Positions 49,214 through 57,521 of a DNA stretch of 64,000 nucleotides are shown piece after piece (positions within the stretch are counted from its first letter, which is position 1; every line of letters starts with the position of its first letter). The stretch is from Caulobacteraceae bacterium (GTDB lineage Bacteria > Pseudomonadota > Alphaproteobacteria > Caulobacterales > Caulobacteraceae). A program made the position numbers and the translations under genes. The notes under the pieces were generated by a model. It saw only the letters and a list, made by a program, of their open reading frames with translations. It ran no database searches and was not told where the DNA came from. The stretch covers positions 248,001 through 312,000 of the forward strand of contig CANJLH010000001.1 in NCBI GenBank assembly GCA_947475415.1, given 5' to 3'.

Positions 49214-52200
49214 TCAGAACTCGTAGCGGAGACTGACCTGCATGTACCACAGCGACAGGTTCGAGTTTAGCGTCTTGGTCACAGTGGTCGGGACATTGGA
49301 GTAGCGGTAGCCGACGCAGGTGGCGCTGTTGGCGGCGACCGCGGCGCCCGTCGCATCCGCGCACTGCGCCCGGGCGAGACTGAGCGTCGAGGTTCCCGCG
49401 CCATCGTTGTATTCCGCGACCCGCCCCCACTTGCTGCTCAGCAGGTTGAGCACATTGCGGATGTCCGCCTGAACCCGGATCTTGTGACCCTGAATCAGGG
49501 TCGGGAGTTCCTGGCTGAGGGAAAGGTCGAGCCGGCTGATGGGGGCGTTGTCGTTGGAATATTTGTCCAGAAGCTGCGCGTTGGGCAGGTGGAAGTTGGT
49601 GACATAACGCTTGAAGTTGTCGAGGTCCGCCTGAGTTGCGAAGGTCACGAGCCCGACCCTGAGGTCGTTGGTGATGGTGTCGCCGGCGAAGTCCGGAACA
49701 TAGAGCGCCTGGGCGGTCTTGGTGACGCCGAACACAGGGCCGCGGCCAGAGGCCAGATCCTGCATACTGAACCCGAAATGGCGGCCGTCCTGGCGTTCGG
49801 CGAACAGGCTGATCCGGGTTTCATTGTCGCCAAAGAATTTGCGGTGGAATCCGAATTCCGCCTTGTAGCGGTTCGGGATCTCATAGACGGAGCGACCGAG
49901 GTAGTCGTGGTTCGGGTCCTGCCCGGCCGGGACCGAGCCGTACAGAGAGCCCGCCGTGGTGCCGAAGAACAGGCCGCCGCCGTAGTCCCGCAGCCGCTGA
50001 CGGGCGTAGCCGAAGGCGACGTCGCCGCCCCAGTCCCAGGATTTCGACAGGCTCAGTGAGGCGATGTAGGAGGTGCCCTTGCTGGTGTTGGCGACGAGGA
50101 GGTCATTGTTGGCGCCGCCGCTGACCGAGGTCTTTCCGGTGACGCCAGTGTTCGGAAGCCCGTCATAACGAATCCGGCCATCGGGCAGGAGCTGCTGGAC
50201 GCCGTTGATCACCAAGGGCTGCGAACGGATATCGGTGTAGGTGATGTCATGCTTGACCCGCGTGACGACCACATCGGCGCCCACATGCCATCCGCGCCAG
50301 CCGTCCCATTTGCCGGACAGGAAGACTTTCCACTGCGCCGGCAGCTCGAAGTTCGGCGACAAGGCGATCACCGCGCCCAGCGGAGGAATGTTTGGCGTCC
50401 CGGTCAGGGTGCCCTGTTGCAGTTGCTGAACAAGACCGGGGATATTGTAGCCGAATTTCGGATCCAGATTGAGGTTATCCAGCGCCGCAGAGGCGACGTT
50501 GGAGCTGAGCACCTGATTGTTGTTCGCGGCGTCGGTAATGACCCCAGTCGCCACGTTCCGCTGGATGTCGACTGAAGTGGTGACGTAGCCGGTGTTGTAG
50601 AACGGCGCGCCGGTGAGCACGTCGGGCGTGCCGCCGGAAAAAAGGCCGAAGCCGCCGTTGACGGTCAAGGTGGGCGTGGCCTTCCACTCGGCGGAGATCC
50701 GCGGCATCAACACGGACTTCCCGTCAATGGTCTTCTGGTTGGAGAAGCCGTTGCGGGCCAGGAAGTTGGGGTTGAGCACCGGCTTGTCCGGATATTTGTA
50801 CCAGTCGTACCTGGCGCCGAAGGCGACCTTCAGGCTGTCGGAGACGTCGAAGGTGTCCTGGGCGAAGCCGGAATAGATCCAGTAGGTGGTGCTGAACTGG
50901 GCGTCGGTGGCATTGCCGGTGACCGCATTCTGGTACTGCAGGCGGTTGGCCCTGCCCGCCTGGAAGTCAGCCAGGGAGTCGAAATAGTAGATGCCGTGCG
51001 ACTGGTTCACGAACAGGTCTAGCGGCTGCGCCCGGCGGGCCTGGAGGCCGAATTTGATCAGGTGCGGGGCCAGGGAATATTCGCCGGTGAACTGCAGCCT
51101 AAGCTCCTTTTCCGCCAGCTTGTTGGCGTGGCGGAACTGGTCGGGGCCGAAGAAGATCTGATTGAACCCGTTCTGACAGACTGTCGCAGAAGCATCCGAC
51201 GTCGGCGCCGTGCAGACCCGTACATCCGCATAGTTCTGGCCGCTTGGGGGCGTCTGCGTGTCCTTGTAGCTGCGCGTGGTGGCTTTGAAATGGGTGGAGA
51301 GGCGGTCGGTCCACTTCGAATGCAGTTCGAAGGTCGCAGCCTCGTCGGCGTCGAAGCGAACATAGTTCTGCGAATCGAGCTGGATCTGAGTCGACTGGAT
51401 GTTCGGGCGCAGGACGCTGGCGGATTCGGCGTAGCGGTAGGTTAGGCTGGCGCGGTGGCCGCTTGTGATGTTCCAGTCCAGCTTGGCGGAATACTTCTTG
51501 TCGAGTTCCGGCTGGGTGGACGCGATGCCCAGTAGGTCGAACTTGCTGGCGTACCTGGAATTATAGATGCCGGTGACGGCGTCCACGGTCGCCTGGGTGT
51601 TCGAGCTGTTGTTCGAGAAAATATTGGGGGCGCCGGAGCCGACGACGCCGAAGGGCGTGGTCTGCACGGTCTTGTAGGTCTCATAGGAGGCCGCGAAGAA
51701 CAGGTGGTCCTTCCAGATCGGACCGGAGAGAAACCCGCCCCAGTTCTCCTGGCTGATCGCCTGCTTGATCCTGACCGTCTCGGACTTCTTCCCGACGAGG
51801 CCGTCGTTCAGGTAGTTGACGAAGGCGACGCCGTGGAAGGCGTTGCCGCCGGACCGCAGCGCCAGGTTCAGCGCGCCGCCGACGAAGTCGCCGTTCTCCA
51901 CGTCCGTCGGCACCGCCGCGACGGCGAACTGCTCGATGGCGTCGAGGGTCACAGGACCACGCGCGGTGGTCAGGCCGCCCTGGTTGAGACCGAAGTTGTC
52001 CTGCGCCGAAACCCCATCGACGGCGACGCGATTGTAGCGCGGGTTGGAGCCGGCGATGGAAATCCCGCCGGAGTTGACGCCCACCCGGGCGCCGGCGTTG
52101 AGGTCCTGGGCGACCAGCATATCCCTGCGGGCCAGATCGCGCGGATCGCGGGTGACGCTGACGACTTCCTGGATGTCCTTGCGGGTCAGGACGGTCTTCG

Positions 52201-52603
52201 GACCCTGGTCGGAGTCCTTCACCCGCTTGGCGGTGACGATGACCTCCTCGACGGTATCGGCGGCGCTCAGGTCGATCTCGATGTCGCTGGTCTTGCCGAC
52301 GATCAGGAAGACATTCCGCATCACCTTGGTCGGCTTGCCGGCGCCGCTCACCGTGATCGTGTAGGGGCCGCCTATCCGCAGGCCTCGGGCGTCGAAGTCG
52401 CCGCCGGTGTCGGTCGAGATCACCGAACGTGTGCCTGAGGGGGTGTGGAGCAATTGAACCGAGGCGCCCGACACCGGTTGTCCGTCGGCGGTGACGACGC
52501 CATGCACGGCCGAAGTCGTCTCCTGGGCGAAGGCGCCCGATGCGACAATGCTGGTTAACGCCGTCAGCGCCGCCCCAGCGGCAAGCCTTTTCATAATGCT
52601 CAT
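49214..52603 (-). CDS. TonB-dependent receptor with carboxypeptidase-like N-domain
   Basis: An 1129-aa outer-membrane transporter. The signal peptide (ALTSIVASGAFAQ) is followed by a carboxypeptidase-regulatory-like beta-sandwich (VHGVVTADGQPVSGASVQLL). A plug domain with VEEVIVTAKR as TonB box and RYNRVAVDGVSAQDNFGLN comes next, then a large barrel. It ends in WYMQVSLRYEF with terminal Phe. Such OmpA/Oar-type receptors import large or unusual substrates (glycans, peptides). No transporter operon is attached. There is no convincing Fur box in the 132 bases upstream, so iron is not the obvious substrate. Confidence 0.92.
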   Translation of the reverse strand: MSIMKRLAAGAALTALTSIVASGAFAQETTSAVHGVVTADGQPVSGASVQLLHTPSGTRSVISTDTGGDFDARGLRIGGPYTITVSGAGKPTKVMRNVFLIVGKTSDIEIDLSAADTVEEVIVTAKRVKDSDQGPKTVLTRKDIQEVVSVTRDPRDLARRDMLVAQDLNAGARVGVNSGGISIAGSNPRYNRVAVDGVSAQDNFGLNQGGLTTARGPVTLDAIEQFAVAAVPTDVENGDFVGGALNLALRSGGNAFHGVAFVNYLNDGLVGKKSETVRIKQAISQENWGGFLSGPIWKDHLFFAASYETYKTVQTTPFGVVGSGAPNIFSNNSSNTQATVDAVTGIYNSRYASKFDLLGIASTQPELDKKYSAKLDWNITSGHRASLTYRYAESASVLRPNIQSTQIQLDSQNYVRFDADEAATFELHSKWTDRLSTHFKATTRSYKDTQTPPSGQNYADVRVCTAPTSDASATVCQNGFNQIFFGPDQFRHANKLAEKELRLQFTGEYSLAPHLIKFGLQARRAQPLDLFVNQSHGIYYFDSLADFQAGRANRLQYQNAVTGNATDAQFSTTYWIYSGFAQDTFDVSDSLKVAFGARYDWYKYPDKPVLNPNFLARNGFSNQKTIDGKSVLMPRISAEWKATPTLTVNGGFGLFSGGTPDVLTGAPFYNTGYVTTSVDIQRNVATGVITDAANNNQVLSSNVASAALDNLNLDPKFGYNIPGLVQQLQQGTLTGTPNIPPLGAVIALSPNFELPAQWKVFLSGKWDGWRGWHVGADVVVTRVKHDITYTDIRSQPLVINGVQQLLPDGRIRYDGLPNTGVTGKTSVSGGANNDLLVANTSKGTSYIASLSLSKSWDWGGDVAFGYARQRLRDYGGGLFFGTTAGSLYGSVPAGQDPNHDYLGRSVYEIPNRYKAEFGFHRKFFGDNETRISLFAERQDGRHFGFSMQDLASGRGPVFGVTKTAQALYVPDFAGDTITNDLRVGLVTFATQADLDNFKRYVTNFHLPNAQLLDKYSNDNAPISRLDLSLSQELPTLIQGHKIRVQADIRNVLNLLSSKWGRVAEYNDGAGTSTLSLARAQCADATGAAVAANSATCVGYRYSNVPTTVTKTLNSNLSLWYMQVSLRYEF

Positions 52604-52798
52604 GTCAGTTCCCCATTACCCCCTGGCCGCGGGGCGCAATTGGGATTCCCGCGTCACCTGGCCGATACCTCAAAAATAGCGGATTGCGCGACAATTGAAT
52701 GACGGTGGCGTGCAAGTGCGACATCAAGCCCAAGGTTGCGGCGCCGGGGCGGGACGGCGCATATGTTAGAGGCACCCCACCTCGGACCCTCCCCGTCC

Positions 52799-54333
52799 AT
52801 GATCGCCCCGAGACCCGCAGGAACCCTCGACGACGCCTGGCGCATCGTGCTGGCGCTGACCGCGGCGCTGACGGTGGCGCGGATCACCGTGCTGTTCCTG
52901 ACCCCTCTGGACCTCTACCCGGACGAGGCTCAGTACTGGCTGTGGTCGCGCCAGCTGGCGTTCGGCTATTTCTCCAAGCCTCCGGTGGTGGCCTGGACGA
53001 TCTGGGCGACCACCGCGGCGGGGGGCGACGCGGAGCCCTGGATCCGGCTGGCCTCGCCACTTTTCCACGCCGGCGCCACCCTGACGGTGTTCGCGCTCGC
53101 CCGCGGTCTCTACGGGGAGGCGGCGGCCATGGCCGCGGCGGCGCTCTATGCGCTGATGCCGGGGGTGCAGCTGTCGGCGACGGTGATGGCGACCGATGCG
53201 CCGCTGCTGTTTTTCATGGGACTTGCGCTGTTGGCCTATGCGCGGCTGCAGGGCGCGCAGGGGCGCGGGCGCGTGATGCTGGCGGCGGGGTTCGGTGCGG
53301 CGCTGGGGTTCGCATTCCTGTCGAAGTATGCGGCGGCCTATGTGTTGGCTGGCCTCGTCCTGCATCTGGCGATGTCGCGCCGCGCGCGGAACGCCTGGAC
53401 GCCCGCAGCGGCGGCGGCGGCGGCGGCGGCGGTGATGCTGATCATGGCGCCCAACCTGGCCTGGAACGCCACACACGGGTTCGCCACTTTCCGCCATACC
53501 GCGGCCAATGCCGCCTGGGGCGGGCGCCAGCTGTTCAACCCGCCTGAGCTTTGGGACTTCTTCGCCTCACAGTTCGGCGTGTTCGGCCCGATTCCGTTCG
53601 CCGTGCTGCTGGGCGGCAGCGCGTTCCTGGCGGCGCGGCGGCGGCTGGCGCAAGCCGATGTGATGCTGCTGTGCTTCACCTTGCCGCCGCTGCTGATGGT
53701 CAGCGGACAGGCCTTTATCAGCCGGGCCAACGCCAACTGGTCCGGCGCGGCCTATCTGCCGGGCGCAGTGCTGGTGGGCGCTGGCTGATCCGTTGGGGGG
53801 CGCGGCGGTGGATGGCTGCGGCGGTGATCCTGCAGGGGCTGTTGGCGGCGCTGTTCCTGGTGTGGGTGGCCTTGCCCCCAACCGCCGAGGCCATGGGGAT
53901 GTCCAACAGTTTCAAACGCGCCAAGGGCTGGTCCGAGCTGACCGACATCGTGCTCAAGAGAGCGGCGGCCGAACCCGGCCTCACGGCCATCGCGGTGAAT
54001 AACCGCTTCCTCTACAACGCCCTGGCCTATTATGGGCGCGATGCGCTGGGGACGCCCGGCGCGGTCCCGCTGCGGATCTGGCTACTGGAAGAGTCGCCCC
54101 AGAATCAGGCCGAGACCACCGCGCCGCTGACCCGCAGCCTGGGTGGCCGGGTGCTGGCCGTCGCCCTCGAGCAGACCTATCGCGACCGCATGGCGGCCGA
54201 CTTCACCAAGGTCAGCGGCCGCGAGATCGTCAGCGTGCGGCTTGACGAGAAGCGCCGCCGCCGCGCCGAACTTTTCATCGGCGAGGCCTTCGCCCCCCGC
54301 GCCCGGGTCAGTGGCCCCGCCACACCGCGCTGA
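52799..54333 (+). pseudogene. GT39-family glycosyltransferase, split by one frameshift
   Basis: A dolichyl-phosphate-mannose/ArnT-like membrane glycosyltransferase read in two frames. The first part (to the stop at 53788) has the catalytic acidic pair in LDLYPDEAQYWLWSRQLAFGYFSKPP and many membrane helices, and ends SGAAYLPGAVLVGAG. The other frame then continues without a gap: RWLIRWGARRWMAAAVILQGLL, through to FAPRARVSGP at 54333. One lost G in the GGG at about 53776-53778 explains the break. The whole would be about 511 aa, normal for the family. Sequencing error is quite possible. The start is uncertain (52763 or 52799). Its 3' end overlaps msrA. Confidence 0.8.
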
Positions 54334-54883
54334 TCGCCGCATCGCGACCGCAGCCGCGGCGGTAGGCGGCGTAGTCGCCAGGGTTCCGGCGGGCGTAGTC
54401 CTGATGATAGGCCTCCGCCGGCCAGAACCGGGCGGCGGGCAGGATGGCGGTCGCCACCGGTTTGCCCAAGGTGGCGGCGACGCTCGCCTTCACCGCCTCG
54501 GCCGCGGCGCGTTCCGACGCATCGGCGACAAACACCGCGGTCCGGTAGCTGGGGCCCTGGTCGCAGATCTGACCGTTCGGGTCGGTGGGATCGATGTGGC
54601 GGAAGAAGCCGGCCACCAGCCGGCCGTAGCTGGTCTTGGCCGGATCATAGGTGACCTTGATCGCCTCCAGGTGACCTTCGTGATCGCGGTAGCTCGGACT
54701 GGTCTTGTCCCCGCCGGCAAAGCCCACCACCACATCCGTCACGCCGGGCAGATGTTCGACGTCGTGTTCAGCTGACCAGAAGCAGCCGCCGGCGAAGATC
54801 GCGGTCTTCAGGGCGGGACCCGCGGACGCGGTGGTCGCAAGAGCCAGGACGGCGGTCAGTGCGGCGAGGCGCGGCTTGTTCAT
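54308..54883 (-). CDS. msrA: Peptide-methionine (S)-S-oxide reductase, exported
   Basis: A 191-aa MsrA reducing methionine-S-sulfoxide. The catalytic motif AGGCFWSAEHDVEHLPGV has nucleophile C34. GFAGGDKTSPSYRDHEGHLEAI and SYRTAVF are canonical, and a resolving Cys may be the one in RRGCGRD. A signal peptide (AALTAVLALATTASAG) precedes the domain, so this form should repair periplasmic proteins; how it is re-reduced there is unknown, though a DsbD/ScsB homologue is in the window. It is convergent with, and overlaps by 26 bases, the glycosyltransferase gene. Confidence 0.93.
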   Translation of the reverse strand: MNKPRLAALTAVLALATTASAGPALKTAIFAGGCFWSAEHDVEHLPGVTDVVVGFAGGDKTSPSYRDHEGHLEAIKVTYDPAKTSYGRLVAGFFRHIDPTDPNGQICDQGPSYRTAVFVADASERAAAEAVKASVAATLGKPVATAILPAARFWPAEAYHQDYARRNPGDYAAYRRGCGRDAAISAVWRGH

Positions 54884-55000
54884 CTGGCGGTTCCTTGGAT
54901 GGCGATTGGCAGACTAAAGCCATTACGGCTCGCGGGCGCGTGCGGATGCAGCGGATGCGAAGAGATGGCGCAGCGGGCGAGATCGCCCTACTTTCCGGGC

Positions 55001-55162
55001 ATGGCGACCGTGAAAAAAGGCATGCTGACTCGCGCGGGCGAATGGTGGAAGCACCTGCGCCGCACTAAGCGCGCCTTCTGGAAAGGTGAGCGTCAGGCCG
55101 CCAAACGCGAGGCGGATGATCAGGGCCGCGCGCACGGCAAGACCGCGCCCAACAAAGGCTGA
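55001..55162 (+). CDS. Small basic hypothetical protein (53 aa)
   Basis: A 53-codon frame: MATVKKGMLTRAGEWWKHLRRTKRAFWKGERQAAKRE, then a hydrophilic end. The aromatic-basic pattern E-W-x-K-H-L-R-x-x-x-K-R-x-F-W-K-G-E-R-x-A is found in short hypothetical proteins of Caulobacterales (recollection, not searched). It is highly positively charged in its first two thirds. The ATG at 55001 is used because upstream codons read like non-coding sequence. It lies between msrA (divergent) and scoB (convergent, 4-base gap). The function is unknown. Confidence 0.6.
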   Translation: MATVKKGMLTRAGEWWKHLRRTKRAFWKGERQAAKREADDQGRAHGKTAPNKG

Positions 55163-55166
55163 CCCC

Positions 55167-55805
55167 CTAACCGGCCTCGAAGGCCGCGCTGGTCTTGGCC
55201 CGCACCTCGTCCAGAGTCACGTCAGGCGCGAGTTCCAGCAGCCGCACCGGCGACTTGCCGCGGTTCACGTCGAACACCGCCAGGTCGGTAATCAGCAGGT
55301 CCACAACGCCACGGCCGGTGAGGGGCAGGCTGCACGCGGGCAGGAATTTAGGCGCGCCGGTTTTCTCCACATGGTCCATGGCCACCACCACGCGCCCTAC
55401 GCCGGCCACCAGGTCCATGGCGCCGCCCATGCCCTTGACCATCTTGCCCGGCACCATCCAGTTGGCGAGGTCGCCGTTCTGGCCCACCTGCAACCCGCCC
55501 AGGATGGACAGCGCGATATGGCCGCCGCGGATCATGGCGAAGGAGTCAGCCGAGGAGAAATAGGACGAGGCGGAAAGTTCGGTGATGGTCTGCTTGCCGG
55601 CGTTGATCAGGTCCGGGTCGGCCTCACCCTCAAAGGGAAATGGACCCATGCCCAGCATGCCGTTCTCACTCTGCAGGGTCACGTCCATGCCGGCGGGGAT
55701 ATGATTGGCCACCAGGGTCGGAATGCCGATGCCCAGGTTTACGTAGAACCCGTCCTTGAGTTCCCGGGCCGCGCGGGCGGCCATCTGATCGCGGGTCCAG
55801 GCCAT
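55167..55805 (-). CDS. scoB: 3-oxoacid CoA-transferase subunit B
   Basis: A 212-aa beta subunit of succinyl-CoA:3-ketoacid (acetoacetate) CoA-transferase. The catalytic Glu is in the S-E-N-G motif of LQSENGMLGMGPFP. YVNLGIGIPTLVANHI and RGGHIALSILGGLQVGQNGDLANWMVPGKMVKGMGGAMDL are canonical. It pairs with scoA immediately upstream (one-base overlap) to give the two-subunit bacterial enzyme used in ketone-body or beta-ketoacid catabolism. Confidence 0.94.
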   Translation of the reverse strand: MAWTRDQMAARAARELKDGFYVNLGIGIPTLVANHIPAGMDVTLQSENGMLGMGPFPFEGEADPDLINAGKQTITELSASSYFSSADSFAMIRGGHIALSILGGLQVGQNGDLANWMVPGKMVKGMGGAMDLVAGVGRVVVAMDHVEKTGAPKFLPACSLPLTGRGVVDLLITDLAVFDVNRGKSPVRLLELAPDVTLDEVRAKTSAAFEAG

Positions 55806-56515
55806 CAGGCGTTCTCGCGTTTGCGGGTGGTGAGCTGCTCGATGCGCTTCTCAAAGGATACGCCCTTGAACAGGCGGTCCACATAGATGCCCGGCGTGTG
55901 GATGTGATCGTGGTCCAGGGCGCCGGTTTCCACCAGCACCTCGACCTCCGCGACGGTCTTGCGGCCCGCTGTCGCCATCATCGGATTGAAGTTCCGCGCA
56001 GTCTTTCGATAGACAAGGTTGCCGGCCGCGTCCGCCGTATGCGCCTTTACGAGGGCGAGGTCGGCGGTGAGCCCCCGTTCCATGACATAGAGTTCGCCAT
56101 CGAAGTCACGCACCTCCTTGCCCTCCGCCACCGGGGTGCCGACGCCTGTGCGGGTGTAGAAGGCCGCGACGCCGGCGCCGCCGGCGCGGATGCGCTCGGC
56201 CAGGGTGCCCTGGGGGTTGAATTCAAGTTCCAGGCGACCGGAGAGGTAAAGCTGCTCGAACAGTTTGTTCTCCCCCACATAGGAGGCGATCATCTTGCGT
56301 ATCTGACCGGTCTCCAGCAGCACGCCCAGGCCGAAACCGTCGACGCCGGCGTTGTTTGAAATCACCGTCAGGTCCTTGACCCCATGTTCGCGGAGCGCCG
56401 CGATCAGGTTCTCGGGAATGCCGCAGAGACCGAAGCCGCCGGACATGATGGTCATGCCGTCGAACAGCAGCCCATCCAGGGCTTCGGCGGCATTGGTTGC
56501 GATTTTGCTGGCCAT
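55805..56515 (-). CDS. scoA: 3-oxoacid CoA-transferase subunit A
   Basis: A 236-aa alpha subunit. [26 protein letters not shown] is the G-G-F-G-x-x-G-x-P CoA-transferase signature. [25 protein letters not shown] and [26 protein letters not shown] follow as in the ScoA/AtoD group. Its stop overlaps the ATG of scoB by one base, so the subunits are made together. Upstream is a divergent 2OG-Fe(II) oxygenase gene 60 bases away. Confidence 0.94.
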   Translation of the reverse strand: MASKIATNAAEALDGLLFDGMTIMSGGFGLCGIPENLIAALREHGVKDLTVISNNAGVDGFGLGVLLETGQIRKMIASYVGENKLFEQLYLSGRLELEFNPQGTLAERIRAGGAGVAAFYTRTGVGTPVAEGKEVRDFDGELYVMERGLTADLALVKAHTADAAGNLVYRKTARNFNPMMATAGRKTVAEVEVLVETGALDHDHIHTPGIYVDRLFKGVSFEKRIEQLTTRKRENA

Positions 56516-56574
56516 GGGCGTGAGTTACTTACGGGGGCGGACTTTGCAAGCGGAGCCGGCTAAAATCCTTCGTC

Positions 56575-57510
56575 ATGGACGCAACGTCGATTCAACCGGT
56601 CTCTTTCCAGGCGTTCGGCGCCGATTTTGCGGGCTTCACCCGCGACCTGGGCAGATCGTTCGAACGCTACGGGTTCGCCGTGGTGGCTGATCACGACCTG
56701 GACCCAGTCCGACTCAATGCCGCGCTTGAGGCGACACGCGCCTTCTTCGCCCTGCCTGAGTCGGCGAAGCGGGCCTATGTCACCGGCGTCGGCGGCCAGC
56801 GGGGCTATACGCCGTTCGGGATCGAGACCGCCAAGGGCGCGGCCCACCACGACCTGAAGGAGTTCTGGCACGTGGGCCGGGATCTGCCGCCGGGCCATCG
56901 TTACGCCGCCGAGATGCCGCCCAACGTCTGGCCCAGCGAGGTCGAGGGCTTCCGGGAGCGCCTGCAGTGGCTCTACGCCGCGCTGGATGACCTGGGCCGG
57001 CGATTGCTGGAGGCGATCGCGACTTACCTGGGCCTGGATCGGCGCTTTTTCGAAGCCACGGTGGCTGACGGCAATTCTATCCTGCGGCTGCTGAAGTACC
57101 CTCCGGCGGACTTTGACGGGCCGCATATCCGCGCCGGCGCCCATGAGGACATCAATGTCATCACCCTGTTGCTGGGCGCGGAAGAGGCGGGGCTGGAGGT
57201 GCTCGACCGCGACGGCGACTGGCTGGCCATCAACCCGCCGCCGGGGGCGCTGGTCTGCAACATCGGCGACATGCTGCAGCGCCTGACCAACCATCGCCTG
57301 CCGTCCACCACGCACCGGGTGGTCAATCCGCCGCCAGAGCGGCGCGGCGTTTCACGCTATTCCACGCCGTTCTTCCTGCACTTCAACCCCGATTACCTGA
57401 TCCGCACCCTGCCGGCTTGCGTGGGTGCGGACCATCCCGACCGCTACCCCGCGCCGATCACCGCCGACGACTACCTCCGCGAACGCCTGGCGCAGATCAA
57501 GCTGATCTGA
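56575..57510 (+). CDS. Isopenicillin N synthase-like 2OG-Fe(II) oxygenase
   Basis: A 311-aa non-heme iron oxygenase. The N-terminal DIOX_N domain (FGADFAGFTRDLGRSFERYGFAVV) is followed by a double-stranded beta-helix domain. The iron ligands appear as HED in GAHEDINVITLL and the distal His in STTHRVVNPP, with the 2-oxoglutarate Arg in RYSTPFF. The closest described groups are bacterial 2-oxobutyrate or 2OG-dependent oxidases of plant IPNS/ACCO type. The substrate is not deducible. It is a stand-alone gene divergent from scoA. Confidence 0.9.
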   Translation: MDATSIQPVSFQAFGADFAGFTRDLGRSFERYGFAVVADHDLDPVRLNAALEATRAFFALPESAKRAYVTGVGGQRGYTPFGIETAKGAAHHDLKEFWHVGRDLPPGHRYAAEMPPNVWPSEVEGFRERLQWLYAALDDLGRRLLEAIATYLGLDRRFFEATVADGNSILRLLKYPPADFDGPHIRAGAHEDINVITLLLGAEEAGLEVLDRDGDWLAINPPPGALVCNIGDMLQRLTNHRLPSTTHRVVNPPPERRGVSRYSTPFFLHFNPDYLIRTLPACVGADHPDRYPAPITADDYLRERLAQIKLI

Positions 57511-57521
57511 GCGGTCAGTCC

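Noticed and set aside
52604-52735. Fur box for the TonB receptor
   Set aside because: The region upstream of the receptor has no convincing dyad of the TGCRAAT type, unlike 22734-22760.
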